Source: Pseudomonas sp. TCU-HL1
GTDB taxonomy: Bacteria > Pseudomonadota > Gammaproteobacteria > Pseudomonadales > Pseudomonadaceae
Length of the DNA stretch: 64,000 bases
Direction of reading: 5' to 3'
Assembly (NCBI RefSeq): GCF_001708505.1
Contig: NZ_CP015992.1
Location: 2,170,001 to 2,234,000 of the forward strand
Shown: positions 1 through 8,069 of the stretch, piece by piece
How positions within the stretch are numbered: the stretch's first letter is position 1
How the letters are laid out: each line of letters begins with the position of its first letter
Program-made: the position numbers and the translations under genes
Notes under the pieces: model-generated
Database searches by the model: none
Told to the model about the DNA's origin: nothing
The model's input: only the letters and a program-made list of their open reading frames with translations

Positions 1-2
1 AG

Positions 3-593
3 CTGATCAAGCAGATGGGCGCGACCCATGCGGCGGTGGCCGACGAACTGGCCAACCCGGCCAGCGCCATCCTCGATATCGACCGCAAAGTGGCTGAAGC
101 CATGCGTGGTGAGGACTTCCCCGCCGAGAACTTCGGCGTGCCCCTGGCCGGTAGCCTGATCCCCTGGATCGACAAGGAACTGCCCAACGGCCAGAGCCGC
201 GAAGAGTGGAAGGGCCAGGCCGAAACCAACAAGATTCTCGGTCGCTTCAAGAGCCCGATCCCGGTTGACGGTATTTGCGTGCGCATCGGCGCCATGCGTT
301 GCCACAGCCAGGCGCTGACCATCAAGCTGAACAAGGACGTGCCGATCGCCGACATCGAAGGCATGATCAGCCAGCACAACCCTTGGGTGAAACTGGTTCC
401 GAACCAGCGTGAAATCAGCATGCGCGAGCTGACCCCGACCGCCGTGACCGGCACCCTGAGCGTTCCGGTCGGCCGTCTGCGCAAGCTGAACATGGGCTCC
501 CAGTACCTGGGCGCCTTCACCGTGGGCGACCAGCTCCTCTGGGGTGCAGCCGAACCGCTGCGCCGCATGCTGCGCATCCTGCTGGAGCGTTGA
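3..593 (+). CDS. asd: Aspartate-semialdehyde dehydrogenase, C-terminal part
   Basis: NADPH-dependent reduction of aspartyl phosphate to aspartate semialdehyde, the branch point to lysine/diaminopimelate, threonine and methionine. Only the last 196 residues are in the window; the frame is open from base 3, so the gene starts upstream. The family is about 370 residues, so the nucleotide-binding domain and catalytic Cys are outside. What remains is the dimerisation domain with the GRFKSPIPVDG stretch and the IGAMRCHSQALTIKL motif, whose His is the acid/base catalyst. It is followed after 108 bases by an asd-like paralogue on the same strand. Confidence 0.95.
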   Translation: MIKQMGATHAAVADELANPASAILDIDRKVAEAMRGEDFPAENFGVPLAGSLIPWIDKELPNGQSREEWKGQAETNKILGRFKSPIPVDGICVRIGAMRCHSQALTIKLNKDVPIADIEGMISQHNPWVKLVPNQREISMRELTPTAVTGTLSVPVGRLRKLNMGSQYLGAFTVGDQLLWGAAEPLRRMLRILLER

Positions 594-602
594 GGGGCGG
601 TC

Positions 603-629
603 GGGTACCGATGAGGCTCGCCGGTACCC
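603..629 (+). other. Inverted repeat after asd
   Basis: GGGTACCG (603-610) pairs with CGGTACCC (622-629) across an 11-base loop, just after the asd stop. No T tract follows, so this may be an attenuator or mRNA-stabilising hairpin rather than a full intrinsic terminator. Confidence 0.4.
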
Positions 630-701
630 ACGACCCCTTGATTGCCTGCATGCGGGGTGGCGGTTAAAGTGCCGCTCCCCGCATCGCCAGAAGTAACCCC
701 C

Positions 702-1730
702 ATGAGCCAGTCCCTCGACATCGCCGTAATCGGCGCCACCGGCACCGTTGGCGAAACTCTCGTCCAGCTCCTCGATGAGCGGGATTTTCCGGTCGGTAAC
801 CTTTACCTGCTCGCCAGCGGCGAGTCCGCAGGTGCCTCGGTGCCCTTCAAGGGCCGCAACCTGCGAGTGCGAGATGTAGCCGACTTCGACTTCTCCCAGG
901 TGCGCCTGGCGTTCTTCGCGGCAGGTGAGGCCGTTACCCGCAGCTTTGCGGACCGTGCCACGGCGGTGGGCTGTTCGCTGATCGACTTGTCCGGTGCCCT
1001 GGATCAAGGGGATGCGCCGAGCCTGGTGCCTGAAGCCAATCCGCAATTGCTTGCAGGCCTTGCCGCGCCCTACCGCTTGGCCAGTCCGAGTGCTTCAGCT
1101 GTTGCCCTGGCCTGCGTACTGGCTCCGCTGAAGGGCCTGCTCAAGCCTCAACGCCTCACTGTGGCGGCCAGTCTTGCGGTTTCCAGTCGCGGGCGTGAAG
1201 GCGTTACCGAACTGGCCCGGCAGACGGCGGAACTGCTCAACGCGCGCCCGCTGGAGCCTCGTTTCTTCGATCGTCAGATCGCCTTCAATATCCTGGCCCA
1301 GGCCGGCACACCGGATGCCGAAGGGCACATCAGTCTGGAGCGGCGCCTGGTCGCCGAGATCAAGCAGCTCCTCGGCGAGCCCGGCATGCGCATCTCTGCG
1401 ACCTGTGCGCTGGCGCCGGTCTTCTTCGGCGACAGCCTGGCGGTTTCCCTCGTGGCCGAGAGTGCTGTGGATGTCGCTGCGGTCCGTGAACGCCTGGCGC
1501 AAGCACCGAGCGTCGAGTTCGTGGAGGAGGAGGGCGACTATCCGACCGCTGTCGGCGACGCCGTGGGGCAGGATTCGGTATATGTAGGTCGGGTTCGCGG
1601 AGGGCTGGATGATCCTTGCGAACTCAATTTGTGGATTGCTTCAGATAATGCAAGAAAAGGCGCTGCGCTCAATGCTGTGCAGTCCGCCGAGTTGTTGATA
1701 AAACACTATCTGTCAAAGATACTTACCTGA
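702..1730 (+). CDS. usg: Asd-like protein Usg, probable pseudoenzyme
   Basis: 342 residues with the aspartate-semialdehyde dehydrogenase fold: an N-terminal Rossmann motif (IGATGTVGE, about residues 8-16) and a C-terminal dimerisation domain. Start ATG 702 is preferred over the upstream in-frame TTG 642 because Rossmann homology begins at once. Where true Asd has Asn-Cys-Ser/Thr this protein reads SPSASA, and where Asd has its catalytic His (GHS) it reads FFGDSLAV. Both catalytic positions therefore appear lost by motif comparison. Usg-1 homologues next to fimV/truA are known in Pseudomonas; their function is not established. Probably not a dehydrogenase. Confidence 0.85.
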   Translation: MSQSLDIAVIGATGTVGETLVQLLDERDFPVGNLYLLASGESAGASVPFKGRNLRVRDVADFDFSQVRLAFFAAGEAVTRSFADRATAVGCSLIDLSGALDQGDAPSLVPEANPQLLAGLAAPYRLASPSASAVALACVLAPLKGLLKPQRLTVAASLAVSSRGREGVTELARQTAELLNARPLEPRFFDRQIAFNILAQAGTPDAEGHISLERRLVAEIKQLLGEPGMRISATCALAPVFFGDSLAVSLVAESAVDVAAVRERLAQAPSVEFVEEEGDYPTAVGDAVGQDSVYVGRVRGGLDDPCELNLWIASDNARKGAALNAVQSAELLIKHYLSKILT

Positions 1731-1752
1731 AAATTTGTAGAAATATTCTAGC

Positions 1753-1779
1753 TTGACAATACTGGCTTGGCCTTATCGT
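1753..1779 (+). promoter_or_regulatory. Candidate fimV promoter
   Basis: A perfect TTGACA -35 box at 1753-1758 is followed after 15 bases by TATCGT (4 of 6 matches to TATAAT) at 1774-1779, about 95 bases upstream of the fimV ATG. The spacing is shorter than the usual 17, so the -10 assignment is uncertain. Confidence 0.35.
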
Positions 1780-1872
1780 TGATGGGGAGCCGCCGTTCAG
1801 GCGTGCGCAGGCAGCGACTTAAGACCCTCCTCTCGCAATGCGAGAAAAAAGATAAAACAAGGGAATCACTCT

Positions 1873-4773
1873 ATGGTTCGGGTTCGCAAACTTGTGCTGG
1901 CAATCGCGGCCGCATCCGCACTGACTTCGGGCATGGCCAATGCCTTGGGGCTTGGGGAAGTCACCCTGCGCTCTTCCTTGAATCAGCCCCTGGATGCGGA
2001 GATCGAACTGCTCGAGGTGCGCGACCTGGCATCTGCTGAGGTCAAGTCGAACCTGGCGACTGCGGAGGAGTTCTCCAAGGCCGGCGTCGATCGCCAGTAT
2101 TTTCTCCAGGACCTCAAGTTCACCCCGGTGCTGAAGGCCAATGGCCGTAGCGTCATTCGGGTGACCTCGACCAAGCCGGTCCGCGAGCCCTACCTGAACT
2201 TCCTTGTCGAAGTACTCTGGCCCAATGGTCGGTTGCTGCGTGAGTACACGCTGCTCCTCGATCCGCCGCTCTATTCTCCGCAAACTGCCGTAGCCGCTGC
2301 ACCGCAGATTCCCGTTGCCGCACCTGCCCCCGCGCCTCGCCCTGCCGTTGCCCCTGCGCCTGTTCGTACCGCTCCGGCGGCTGCGCCTGTCGCCGCCGCA
2401 CCGCGCCCGAGCGCCCCAGCACCTGCTCCGGCCGCCAAGGCCCCGGCGGATCACTACCGCACCACGTCCAGCGACACCCTCTGGGAAATTGCCGAGCGCA
2501 CCCGTGCTGGCGGCTCGGTTCACCAGGCCATGCTGGCGATTCAGGACCTGAATCCGAATGCATTCGTCGATGGCAACATCAACCGCCTGAAGAGCGGGCA
2601 GGTGTTGCGCTTGCCGGATGAGAAACAGATTGCCAGTCGATCCCGGGCCGACGCCATCGCCCAGGTCCAGGCGCAGAACACTGCCTGGCGCCAAGGTCGT
2701 AGCCTGGCCGGGGAGGGCAAGCGCCAGCTGGATGCCACCAAGCGCGTCAGCGCGGGTGCTGCCCCCGAGAAAGTCGAGACTCAGGACAACCTGCGTCTGG
2801 TTTCTGCCGCCAGCGGTAAATCCTCCAGTGGCAGCGACAAGGGCGGTAATGGCGAAAGCAAGGCGCTCAGCGACAAACTGGCGGTAACCCAGGAAAGCCT
2901 GGACTCGACCCGTCGCGAGAATGAAGAGCTGAAAGGTCGCATGACCGACCTGCAGAGCCAGATGGACAAGCTGCAGCGTCTGATTCAGCTCAAGGATGAC
3001 CAGCTCGCCAAGCTCCAGGCCGATATGAGTGTGCAAGGCAAGCAGGTGCCTGCTGCTCCGGCGGCGGCCGCGCCCACAGAGCCGGCCAAGCCTGCTGTTG
3101 CCCCGGCACAACCCGCGCCTGTAGCTGCCGTGCCCACCCAGCCCGCAGCTCCCGTGGCGGCTGCCCCGGAGCAACCCACCGCCCCCGCGCAGCCTGCCGA
3201 GCCCGCCGCTCCGGTTGCTGAGCAACCGGCCCAGCCGGCTACTCCAGCGGCCCCTGTCGAGCCCGCGAAACCGGTGACCCCGGTGCAGACCACTCCGGCC
3301 GCTCCCGCCGCGCCGGTGACCGAGCCGCCGTCTTCCAGCATCATTGACGATGTGCTGGCTAACCCGATGCTCCTGTTGCTGGCCGGCGGCAGTGCGCTGG
3401 TTGCCCTGCTGGTCCTGCTGATGGTGCTGTCGCGTCGCAATGCGCTGAAAGAGGCCGAACTGCAGAACAGCCTCTCCGCGCAGGATGACGACAACAGCTT
3501 CGATACCGGCCTAGACCTGAAGGATGACAGCTTTGCCGCCTTCGACAGTCCTGAGCTGGAAGCGGCTGTGGCCGATGCTCCTGAGGCGGCCCCTAGCAAG
3601 GCGGAAGACCGCGTCACAGCCCAGACCGGTGATGTGATCAGCGAGGCTGACATCTATATCGCCTACGGCCGTTTCAATCAGGCTGCCGAGCTGCTCCAGA
3701 ACGCCATCAACGATGAGCCTCATCGCAGCGACCTGCGCTTGAAGCTGATGGAGGTTCATGCTGAGCTGGGTGACCGTGACGGCTTCGCCCGCCAGGAAGG
3801 CGAGCTGCGTGAGATCGGTGGTGCTGGCAGCGACATTGAGCAGCTGAAAGGCAAGTACCCCGCAATGGCCGCAGCCGCCGTTGGCGCTACCCTGGCTGCC
3901 GGGCTGGCCGTAGCGGATGATGATCTGGATAGCTTCAGCCTCGACGACCTGACTCTGGACGACGAGCCGGCGACTGCGCCCGCTGTGGCTGGTACGGATC
4001 TGGATGATGCATTCGACCTGAGCCTGGACGACCTCGATCCCGATCTGGAGCTCGAACTGGGCGGCGACAAGCCCACTGCCATTCAGCCTGCTGCTGCGCC
4101 TGTCGATGAGCTGAGCCTGGATGATCTGGCCTTTGACACTCCGGTGGAGCCGACCAAAGCAGAAAACGACTTGGCATTCGATCTCGACATCGGCGCCGAC
4201 GATGAGCTGCTGAGCGGTAACGAATCCCTCGAACTGAGCGATGATCTCGCCGATTTCAGCCTCGATCTGGAGCCTGCCGCTCAGTCGGTTTCCGACGATG
4301 AGGACGATTTCCTGCTCAGCCTGGACGGCGACCTCGACGCGCCGCTGGCCACCGAGCAGCCTGCTGTGCCGGGAGTGGAGGCTGCCAGTGGCGGTCTGCT
4401 CGACCTGCCGGCGGACTTCGATCTGTCCCTGCCCGAGGAGTCGCTGGCCGAGCCGGTCGCCGACAACGACAGCTTCTCCGTCCAGCTGGACGAGGTCAGT
4501 GCCGAACTGGACCAGCTTTCGGATAGCCTTCAGCACGCACCGGAGCCGGTTGCCGTGCTGGAAGACGAGGCTCCCGAGATTGGCCTGGATGAAGAAGACG
4601 ACTTCGACTTCCTTTCCGGCACTGATGAAACCGCGACTAAATTGGACCTGGCTCGCGCCTATATCGACATGGGTGACACCGAAGGTGCTCGCGACATCCT
4701 CGACGAAGTGATGTCCGAGGGGAGTGACGCCCAGCAACAGGAAGCGCGCGAACTGATCGCACGACTCGGCTGA
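1873..4773 (+). CDS. fimV: FimV, peptidoglycan-binding polar hub protein
   Basis: 966 residues. Inner-membrane, pole-associated protein needed for type IV pilus assembly/twitching in P. aeruginosa. Visible order: signal peptide (1 to about 24), conserved periplasmic FimV N-terminal domain, Pro/Ala-rich linker (about 135-190), LysM domain (about 193-250, YRTTSSDTLWEIA), coiled coil (about 335-385), a second Pro/Ala linker, one membrane segment (about 497-520), a TPR-like cytoplasmic stretch starting at DIYIAYGRFNQA, a very acidic repetitive region rich in LSLDDL-type motifs, and the conserved C-terminal TPR (about 919-966). The Ala/Pro and Asp/Leu bias makes long antisense frames that are shadows. 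In relatives truA follows directly; here a prophage remnant intervenes. Confidence 0.95.
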   Translation: MVRVRKLVLAIAAASALTSGMANALGLGEVTLRSSLNQPLDAEIELLEVRDLASAEVKSNLATAEEFSKAGVDRQYFLQDLKFTPVLKANGRSVIRVTSTKPVREPYLNFLVEVLWPNGRLLREYTLLLDPPLYSPQTAVAAAPQIPVAAPAPAPRPAVAPAPVRTAPAAAPVAAAPRPSAPAPAPAAKAPADHYRTTSSDTLWEIAERTRAGGSVHQAMLAIQDLNPNAFVDGNINRLKSGQVLRLPDEKQIASRSRADAIAQVQAQNTAWRQGRSLAGEGKRQLDATKRVSAGAAPEKVETQDNLRLVSAASGKSSSGSDKGGNGESKALSDKLAVTQESLDSTRRENEELKGRMTDLQSQMDKLQRLIQLKDDQLAKLQADMSVQGKQVPAAPAAAAPTEPAKPAVAPAQPAPVAAVPTQPAAPVAAAPEQPTAPAQPAEPAAPVAEQPAQPATPAAPVEPAKPVTPVQTTPAAPAAPVTEPPSSSIIDDVLANPMLLLLAGGSALVALLVLLMVLSRRNALKEAELQNSLSAQDDDNSFDTGLDLKDDSFAAFDSPELEAAVADAPEAAPSKAEDRVTAQTGDVISEADIYIAYGRFNQAAELLQNAINDEPHRSDLRLKLMEVHAELGDRDGFARQEGELREIGGAGSDIEQLKGKYPAMAAAAVGATLAAGLAVADDDLDSFSLDDLTLDDEPATAPAVAGTDLDDAFDLSLDDLDPDLELELGGDKPTAIQPAAAPVDELSLDDLAFDTPVEPTKAENDLAFDLDIGADDELLSGNESLELSDDLADFSLDLEPAAQSVSDDEDDFLLSLDGDLDAPLATEQPAVPGVEAASGGLLDLPADFDLSLPEESLAEPVADNDSFSVQLDEVSAELDQLSDSLQHAPEPVAVLEDEAPEIGLDEEDDFDFLSGTDETATKLDLARAYIDMGDTEGARDILDEVMSEGSDAQQQEARELIARLG

Positions 4774-4776
4774 TAG

Positions 4777-4857
4777 ATGACCGAAGTAGTACCCGCAGCG
4801 GCAGCCACCTCGGCTGCCGCTGGCGTTTCAGAAGGGCGTCAACTCCGCCACTCCTAG
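4777..4857 (+). pseudogene. truA: Displaced 5' end of truA
   Basis: A 26-codon frame begins with ATG 4777, three bases after the fimV stop. From 4801 it is identical for 22 bases, in the same reading frame, to codons 8-15 of the current truA at 9151-9172. It then diverges and stops at TAG 4855-4857. The simplest reading is that this is the original start of truA, cut off when a phage integrated in the repeat. It would encode MTEVVPAA ahead of the shared ATSAAA stretch. Confidence 0.7.
4801..4822 (+). repeat. attL-like core repeat (copy 1)
   Basis: 22 bp identical to 9151-9172, running from GCAGCCACC to GCCGCTG. It lies within the 5' coding end of the original truA, and the phage-side sequence starts at 4823. 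Confidence 0.75.
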
Positions 4858-4862
4858 CTCGT

Positions 4863-4896
4863 CCATTTCCGCAACTACTCCTGCCATTTCCGCAAC
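4863..4896 (+). repeat. Candidate integrase arm sites, left end
   Basis: CCATTTCCGCAAC occurs twice, at 4863-4875 and 4884-4896, 21 bases apart (two helical turns), between the core repeat and the integrase stop. An inverted 10-bp match (GTTGCGGAAA) lies at 9102-9111 near the other end, and a one-mismatch copy of TTTCCGCAAC at 9040-9049. This is the arrangement expected of tyrosine-integrase arm-type sites; function is inferred. Confidence 0.5.
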
Positions 4897-4903
4897 CCCT
4901 TCG

Positions 4904-5566
4904 CTATTTCACGGGGTTCACGACCTTGCCGACACGCCGATAAACCCGCTTGGTGATCTCCTGCTGGGTGTGTCCGAGCAGGTCGGAAGCGTCCTCCAGG
5001 CTGTCGATTTCTGAGGCGGCTTTCGGCCGGATGTCGTGGAACCGGAACTGCAGGATGGCCTCGGCCAGGTCCGGGTCGCCGTTCTCCGTCGCCCGCTCGA
5101 CCGCGCGCTTGCGAGCCGGTTCGAAGCGCTGGCGCAGCATTGGCTCCGTGAGTTGCTTGCCTTCCGAAGTCGTGACCAGGTGAGCGGAGCCTTCCGGCCC
5201 GAGCAGGTAGGTTTCGAAGATCAGATGCTCTACAGCCACGGCCAGGCTGGTGGAGCCGCGCCATTGCGCGAGTTCGTCGAGCATGGCACTAGGGCCAGGC
5301 CGTAGCCGGTGGCGAAGGTCTTCGGCAGGCGTCCGGGGACAGGGCTTGGTCGCCGCTGCTACTGCTGAGAACTCAGGGCCCAGGGCGTGGGTGTTGATGA
5401 TCAGGATCTGCATGGCCTCGGCCTTCTGTTCGAAGCCGTGCCACTCCATGATGGCGGCCAGCGCGGCCTCCGTACCCTCGACAACTTGGTGCCGTAGCTC
5501 CATCTCGCCGGCCTGCTGTCTCCGCTCGGCGGTGCCTTGGTCGCGTTCCTGCTGGGTCTTGGCCAT
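4904..5566 (-). CDS. Tandem RHH-like phage protein fused to integrase C-terminus
   Basis: 220 residues. The C-terminal third is a tyrosine recombinase catalytic end: FHDIRPKAA (HxxR), then DLLGHTQ (LGH), then the nucleophile region ITKRVYRR ending in VNPVK. The integrase N-terminal and central domains are missing. The first about 135 residues carry two similar about 45-residue units, each a basic strand start (ELRH, DLRH), two helices and LGPE, which look like tandem ribbon-helix-helix domains. The two parts join near LLGPEGSAHLVTTSEG, which suggests a deletion fused two phage genes in frame. The start ATG overlaps the stop region of the broken gene upstream. Recombinase activity is unlikely; DNA binding is possible. 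Confidence 0.6.
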   Translation of the reverse strand: MAKTQQERDQGTAERRQQAGEMELRHQVVEGTEAALAAIMEWHGFEQKAEAMQILIINTHALGPEFSAVAAATKPCPRTPAEDLRHRLRPGPSAMLDELAQWRGSTSLAVAVEHLIFETYLLGPEGSAHLVTTSEGKQLTEPMLRQRFEPARKRAVERATENGDPDLAEAILQFRFHDIRPKAASEIDSLEDASDLLGHTQQEITKRVYRRVGKVVNPVK

Positions 5567-5568
5567 GT

Positions 5569-5921
5569 TCAGGCCTCCACCGAATCAGGGAAGTGCGGGT
5601 TGACGGCCTTGCGCACCCGTTTGAGGGCGCGATAGCCGATGCCGGAGGCTTGGTAAGGTCTATCTGCAGGAAGGCCTGTAGGCGATCAGCGAACACCCGA
5701 TCGCGGGCTTCGACGGCGATCTGGGCAGCATTCTTCCAGGGCTGGAACGAGATGCTGTGCTCGTGCCCGATCGTGGCGAGGATCGTGTGGACCACGCTGA
5801 GCCTCGCGGCAATCTGCGTGATGTTGTAGGTCTGGGTCATCTCGCGCACCGTCGGCGCCCACTCGGCGCGGCGAGCAGCCTGGCGCTCGGCGAGGGTGGC
5901 GGGCCTTTCCTTCGCCAGCAT
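5569..5921 (-). pseudogene. Phage HTH protein with a frameshift
   Basis: From ATG 5921 the frame encodes a basic N-terminus (AERQAARRAEW) and a helix-turn-helix-like stretch (YNITQIAARLSVVHTILATI). Near 5655 the reading frame shifts: the plausible end (YQASGIGYRALKRVRKAVNP to HFPDSVEA, stop 5569-5571) is in another frame, two bases before the ATG of the next gene as expected for a compact phage operon. Read straight, the frame runs into unrelated sequence to 5373. Probably a phage DNA-binding regulator, now broken. Confidence 0.5.
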
Positions 5922-6157
5922 CGGTGCCTTGGCGGCCTTGGGTGCGCGCCTCGAGGTGCTCGCGGCGGCTCGGCAGCGGCTTGGGTTCCATGGGCGCGGC
6001 CTGCTCGATGCGGCCGCGTACGGTGCTCCGGCGGGTTGTTCAGCGGTGATTTTTCCGAACCAAGCGCTGACGCCCCTCCAGCCGGTGAAGGTGATGAGGG
6101 TCAGCAGGTAGCCTGCGACATGCCCTTGCGGAGTCGCTTCTGCCGACGGCTAGCCAT
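5922..6157 (-). pseudogene. Decayed phage coding sequence
   Basis: ATG 6157 starts a short basic frame (MASRRQKRLRKG) overlapping the end of the small gene upstream, and stops after 18 codons at 6101. A different frame from about 6149 stays open without a start codon through a hydrophobic stretch (VAGYLLTLITFTGW) into the HTH relic. One or more frameshifts in an early phage gene is the likely explanation. No function assigned. Confidence 0.3.
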
Positions 6158-6272
6158 GCTTCACCTCTCGCAGCTGCTTACCTGTGGCGACCAGGTCGCC
6201 CTGGGTTTGGATGCCTTTCAGGGCCAGCGCCTCAATGGCAGCGCGCAGGGGGAGGAAACGGACGTTGCTCAT
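6150..6272 (-). CDS. Small phage-type protein, 40 aa
   Basis: An intact 40-residue frame from ATG 6272 to TAG 6150-6152, beginning MSNVRFLPLRAAIEALALKG. It heads the minus-strand relic operon that runs toward the integrase and overlaps the next ATG (6157). Length, position and amphipathic helix content fit a small early phage protein. No family recognised. Confidence 0.45.
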   Translation of the reverse strand: MSNVRFLPLRAAIEALALKGIQTQGDLVATGKQLREVKHG

Positions 6273-6533
6273 GACGAGGTCTTCGCGATTGCGTGGGATG
6301 GGGAACAGCTGCCGGCGTACCAGCAAAAAGGCACGGTGTGAGCGCGCAAAAGGTGAAGCGGGGAAGGGGCAGGCGGGAGCGCTACCTCCCTTGCTTCTGG
6401 TCCGTTTGCGCGAGACCCGCGAATCGCCTGCAGGAACTAGGTAGACGCTGCATGCAAGTCAAAACAATGGCGCTGTAAAATCGACGACTCATTGATATCA
6501 TTCGGCCTTCACTCATTCTCGAGGCTGCGCGCT

Positions 6534-6839
6534 ATGCATCAATTCCTTGTCGACAGGGGAAACTTGAGGGTATCTGCCCAGTATCTGATCGACAAGAAGC
6601 GCGTCCTCGACGACATGGATCTGGAGGTCGTTGAAGAGCTGATCAGGGCTCGCCTGCGAGAGATTTACGGCCCTCATGAAACGAGTGGAGTTTTCGTCTA
6701 TGACGCCGTAAGCGTTTGGGGACCACTCTTCTGCTTGCCCTATCAGTCGCCTGATTTAGATGAGGCCGATATCGTGCTCAATCTCTTCTTCAAGGCTCCT
6801 TCTGCAGTATTCGCTGACTACGATTTTGAGGTTTTGTAA
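6534..6839 (+). CDS. Hypothetical protein in prophage, AT-richer
   Basis: 101 residues from ATG 6534 (a TTG at 6492 would add 14 codons). Contains a helical segment (DMDLEVVEELIRARLREIYG) and a C-terminal hydrophobic/acidic part ending FADYDFEVL. Codon use is less GC-biased than the flanking housekeeping genes, which fits foreign origin. It sits between the minus-strand early relics and the plus-strand late relics, the usual place for phage cargo. No domain recognised. A strong Shine-Dalgarno follows its stop with no gene behind it. Confidence 0.5.
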   Translation: MHQFLVDRGNLRVSAQYLIDKKRVLDDMDLEVVEELIRARLREIYGPHETSGVFVYDAVSVWGPLFCLPYQSPDLDEADIVLNLFFKAPSAVFADYDFEVL

Positions 6840-6848
6840 AGGAGGTGA
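6837..6848 (+). other. Orphan Shine-Dalgarno sequence
   Basis: TAAAGGAGGTGA, nearly a perfect complement of the 16S 3' end, begins at the stop codon of the preceding gene. No ATG, GTG or TTG opens a frame of any length within the usual 5-12 bases, so the gene it once served appears deleted. Confidence 0.4.
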
Positions 6849-7009
6849 GACACAGATTCGGAAAGGTATCTGAACCCCCAAGGGCTTTGCTCAACTTCCT
6901 AGTGCGCTGCCTTTGATTCGTTGCCCTTGATCGCCCAGGCGGCTATTACCCTCCGTATCTACCAGCTCTCGGCCACGATTGGCCGAGGCCTGCCATTGGA
7001 GGTCACCCT

Positions 7010-7364
7010 GTGGCGACCGCGAAACGCGGACTCACCGAGGCGGCCAACGGCCAAGTCAATTACCTGAACGTCAACGAAGCATTGGTGCGCCTTGACCAGT
7101 GCCGTGCTGGACAAGGATCTGGCCACGCCGCCGGGCAGCCCGGAGGACGGCGCAGCCTGCATCGCCGCCGCTTCGCCCGCTGGGGCGTGGGCGGGGCAGG
7201 CGGGAAAGATTGCCTTCTGGCTGGCTGGCTGGCTGGCGAGCGTCGGCGTGTGGACCTTCGTCACGCCGCAGGAAGGTTTCTTCTTCCACGTCAGCGACGA
7301 AGATATTTTCTACAAGTACACCGGCAGCGCCTGGTCGGCTCCGTCTGGGAGGGGAGGGGTGTGA
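7010..7364 (+). pseudogene. Phage tail protein fragment (DUF2793-like), frameshifted
   Basis: GTG 7010, preceded by GGAGG, opens a frame with the typical start MATAKRGLTEAANGQVNYLN. Near 7090, after ALVRLDQ, the homology jumps frame to LDKDLATPPGSPEDG, then AGAWAGQAGKIAFWLAGW, TFVTPQEGFF, and stops at 7362-7364. This matches the DUF2793 repeat found in Pseudomonas phage tail or baseplate proteins (recognition by eye). One or two bases are missing at the junction, and the rest of the tail protein is absent. Confidence 0.55.
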
Positions 7365-7365
7365 A

Positions 7366-7635
7366 GGTGTCTGCCGTGCGCCCGGGCAGTTCAGCTGCTG
7401 GAGCAGGAACGACCCGAACTACGCCGACCTCTCCGGCGCGCGTCCGATTCCAAGCGCCCAGTACACGCTGGCGCGGGAGGCGGTGGTCACCGTGATCGAA
7501 GGGCGCCAGCCTGACCCGACTGGCCGCGCCACGCACTACTACGCCATCTCCATGCCGAAGGCGCCGAAGTGGACAGCCAAGGTCACGCGGATCTGCAAGA
7601 TCGGCCGGCACATCTTCTTCAAGGACGTGCCGTGA
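7366..7635 (+). pseudogene. C-terminal fragment of SleB-like phage endolysin
   Basis: The frame carries GQFSCWSRNDPNYA, then about 60 residues later DPTGRATHYYA and a KIGRHIFF end, the conserved C-terminal part of cell-wall hydrolase (SleB/Hydrolase_2) domains used as endolysins by Pseudomonas phages. The N-terminal half, with the first catalytic residues, is missing and no start codon is apparent. The stop TGA (7633-7635) overlaps the ATG of the next gene, as in compact lysis cassettes. Confidence 0.55.
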
Positions 7636-8051
7636 TGGGCGCCCTGAAACTGGCGCCGACCTGGTTCTGGTGGCTGCTGGCGTTGGCTGTGGTGGAGGGT
7701 GGGCAACAGGCGGGGGTGTGGTGGTCTCAGGCCAACGCTGCTGGCGCCAAGTCCGAACTGTCCGATTACCGGCTCGAGGTGTCGGAGCGTGACCGGTGCG
7801 CCGAAACCCAGGTCAGAACCGAAGAGCAACGCCACCAGAAGGCGGCCGACGAGGTGGAGAGGGATGTGAAAGGGAAGCTGGAAGAGGCGCGGGCTGATGC
7901 CGCTGCCTTCGATCTGCTCGTCGAGCTGTTCGAAAGCGCTGACCGCCGAGCAGGAGAGCTGGCGGCAGCGCTTGATCGAAGTCGAGCAGCTGGGAAGGCC
8001 TGCGACGCGCTACTGGAAGAGGGTGAAATCCTCCCCATAACCCATCCCTAA
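7635..8051 (+). CDS. Rz/spanin-like phage lysis protein (DUF2514-like)
   Basis: 138 residues from ATG 7635, overlapping the endolysin stop (TGATG). One N-terminal membrane helix (about residues 8-25, APTWFWWLLALAVVEGG) is followed by a long charged helical region (ELSDYRLEVSERD to LEEARADAAAFDLL). This is the layout of an inner-membrane spanin, which spans the periplasm to disrupt the outer membrane at lysis. The C-terminal 40 residues look atypical and may follow a frame change. Its position after an endolysin supports the call. Confidence 0.55.
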   Translation: MGALKLAPTWFWWLLALAVVEGGQQAGVWWSQANAAGAKSELSDYRLEVSERDRCAETQVRTEEQRHQKAADEVERDVKGKLEEARADAAAFDLLVELFESADRRAGELAAALDRSRAAGKACDALLEEGEILPITHP

Positions 8052-8069
8052 GAGCCTGTTATTTGTAGG

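Noticed and set aside
2281..3330. Pro/Ala tracts of fimV as a DNA repeat array or CRISPR
   Set aside because: Codon-level low complexity of linkers, not spaced identical repeats. No CRISPR array or cas gene was seen anywhere in the window.
5757..6341. 194-codon plus-strand frame in the prophage
   Set aside because: It overlaps three minus-strand phage relics whose translations are more protein-like, and has a biased Gly/Arg/Ala composition.
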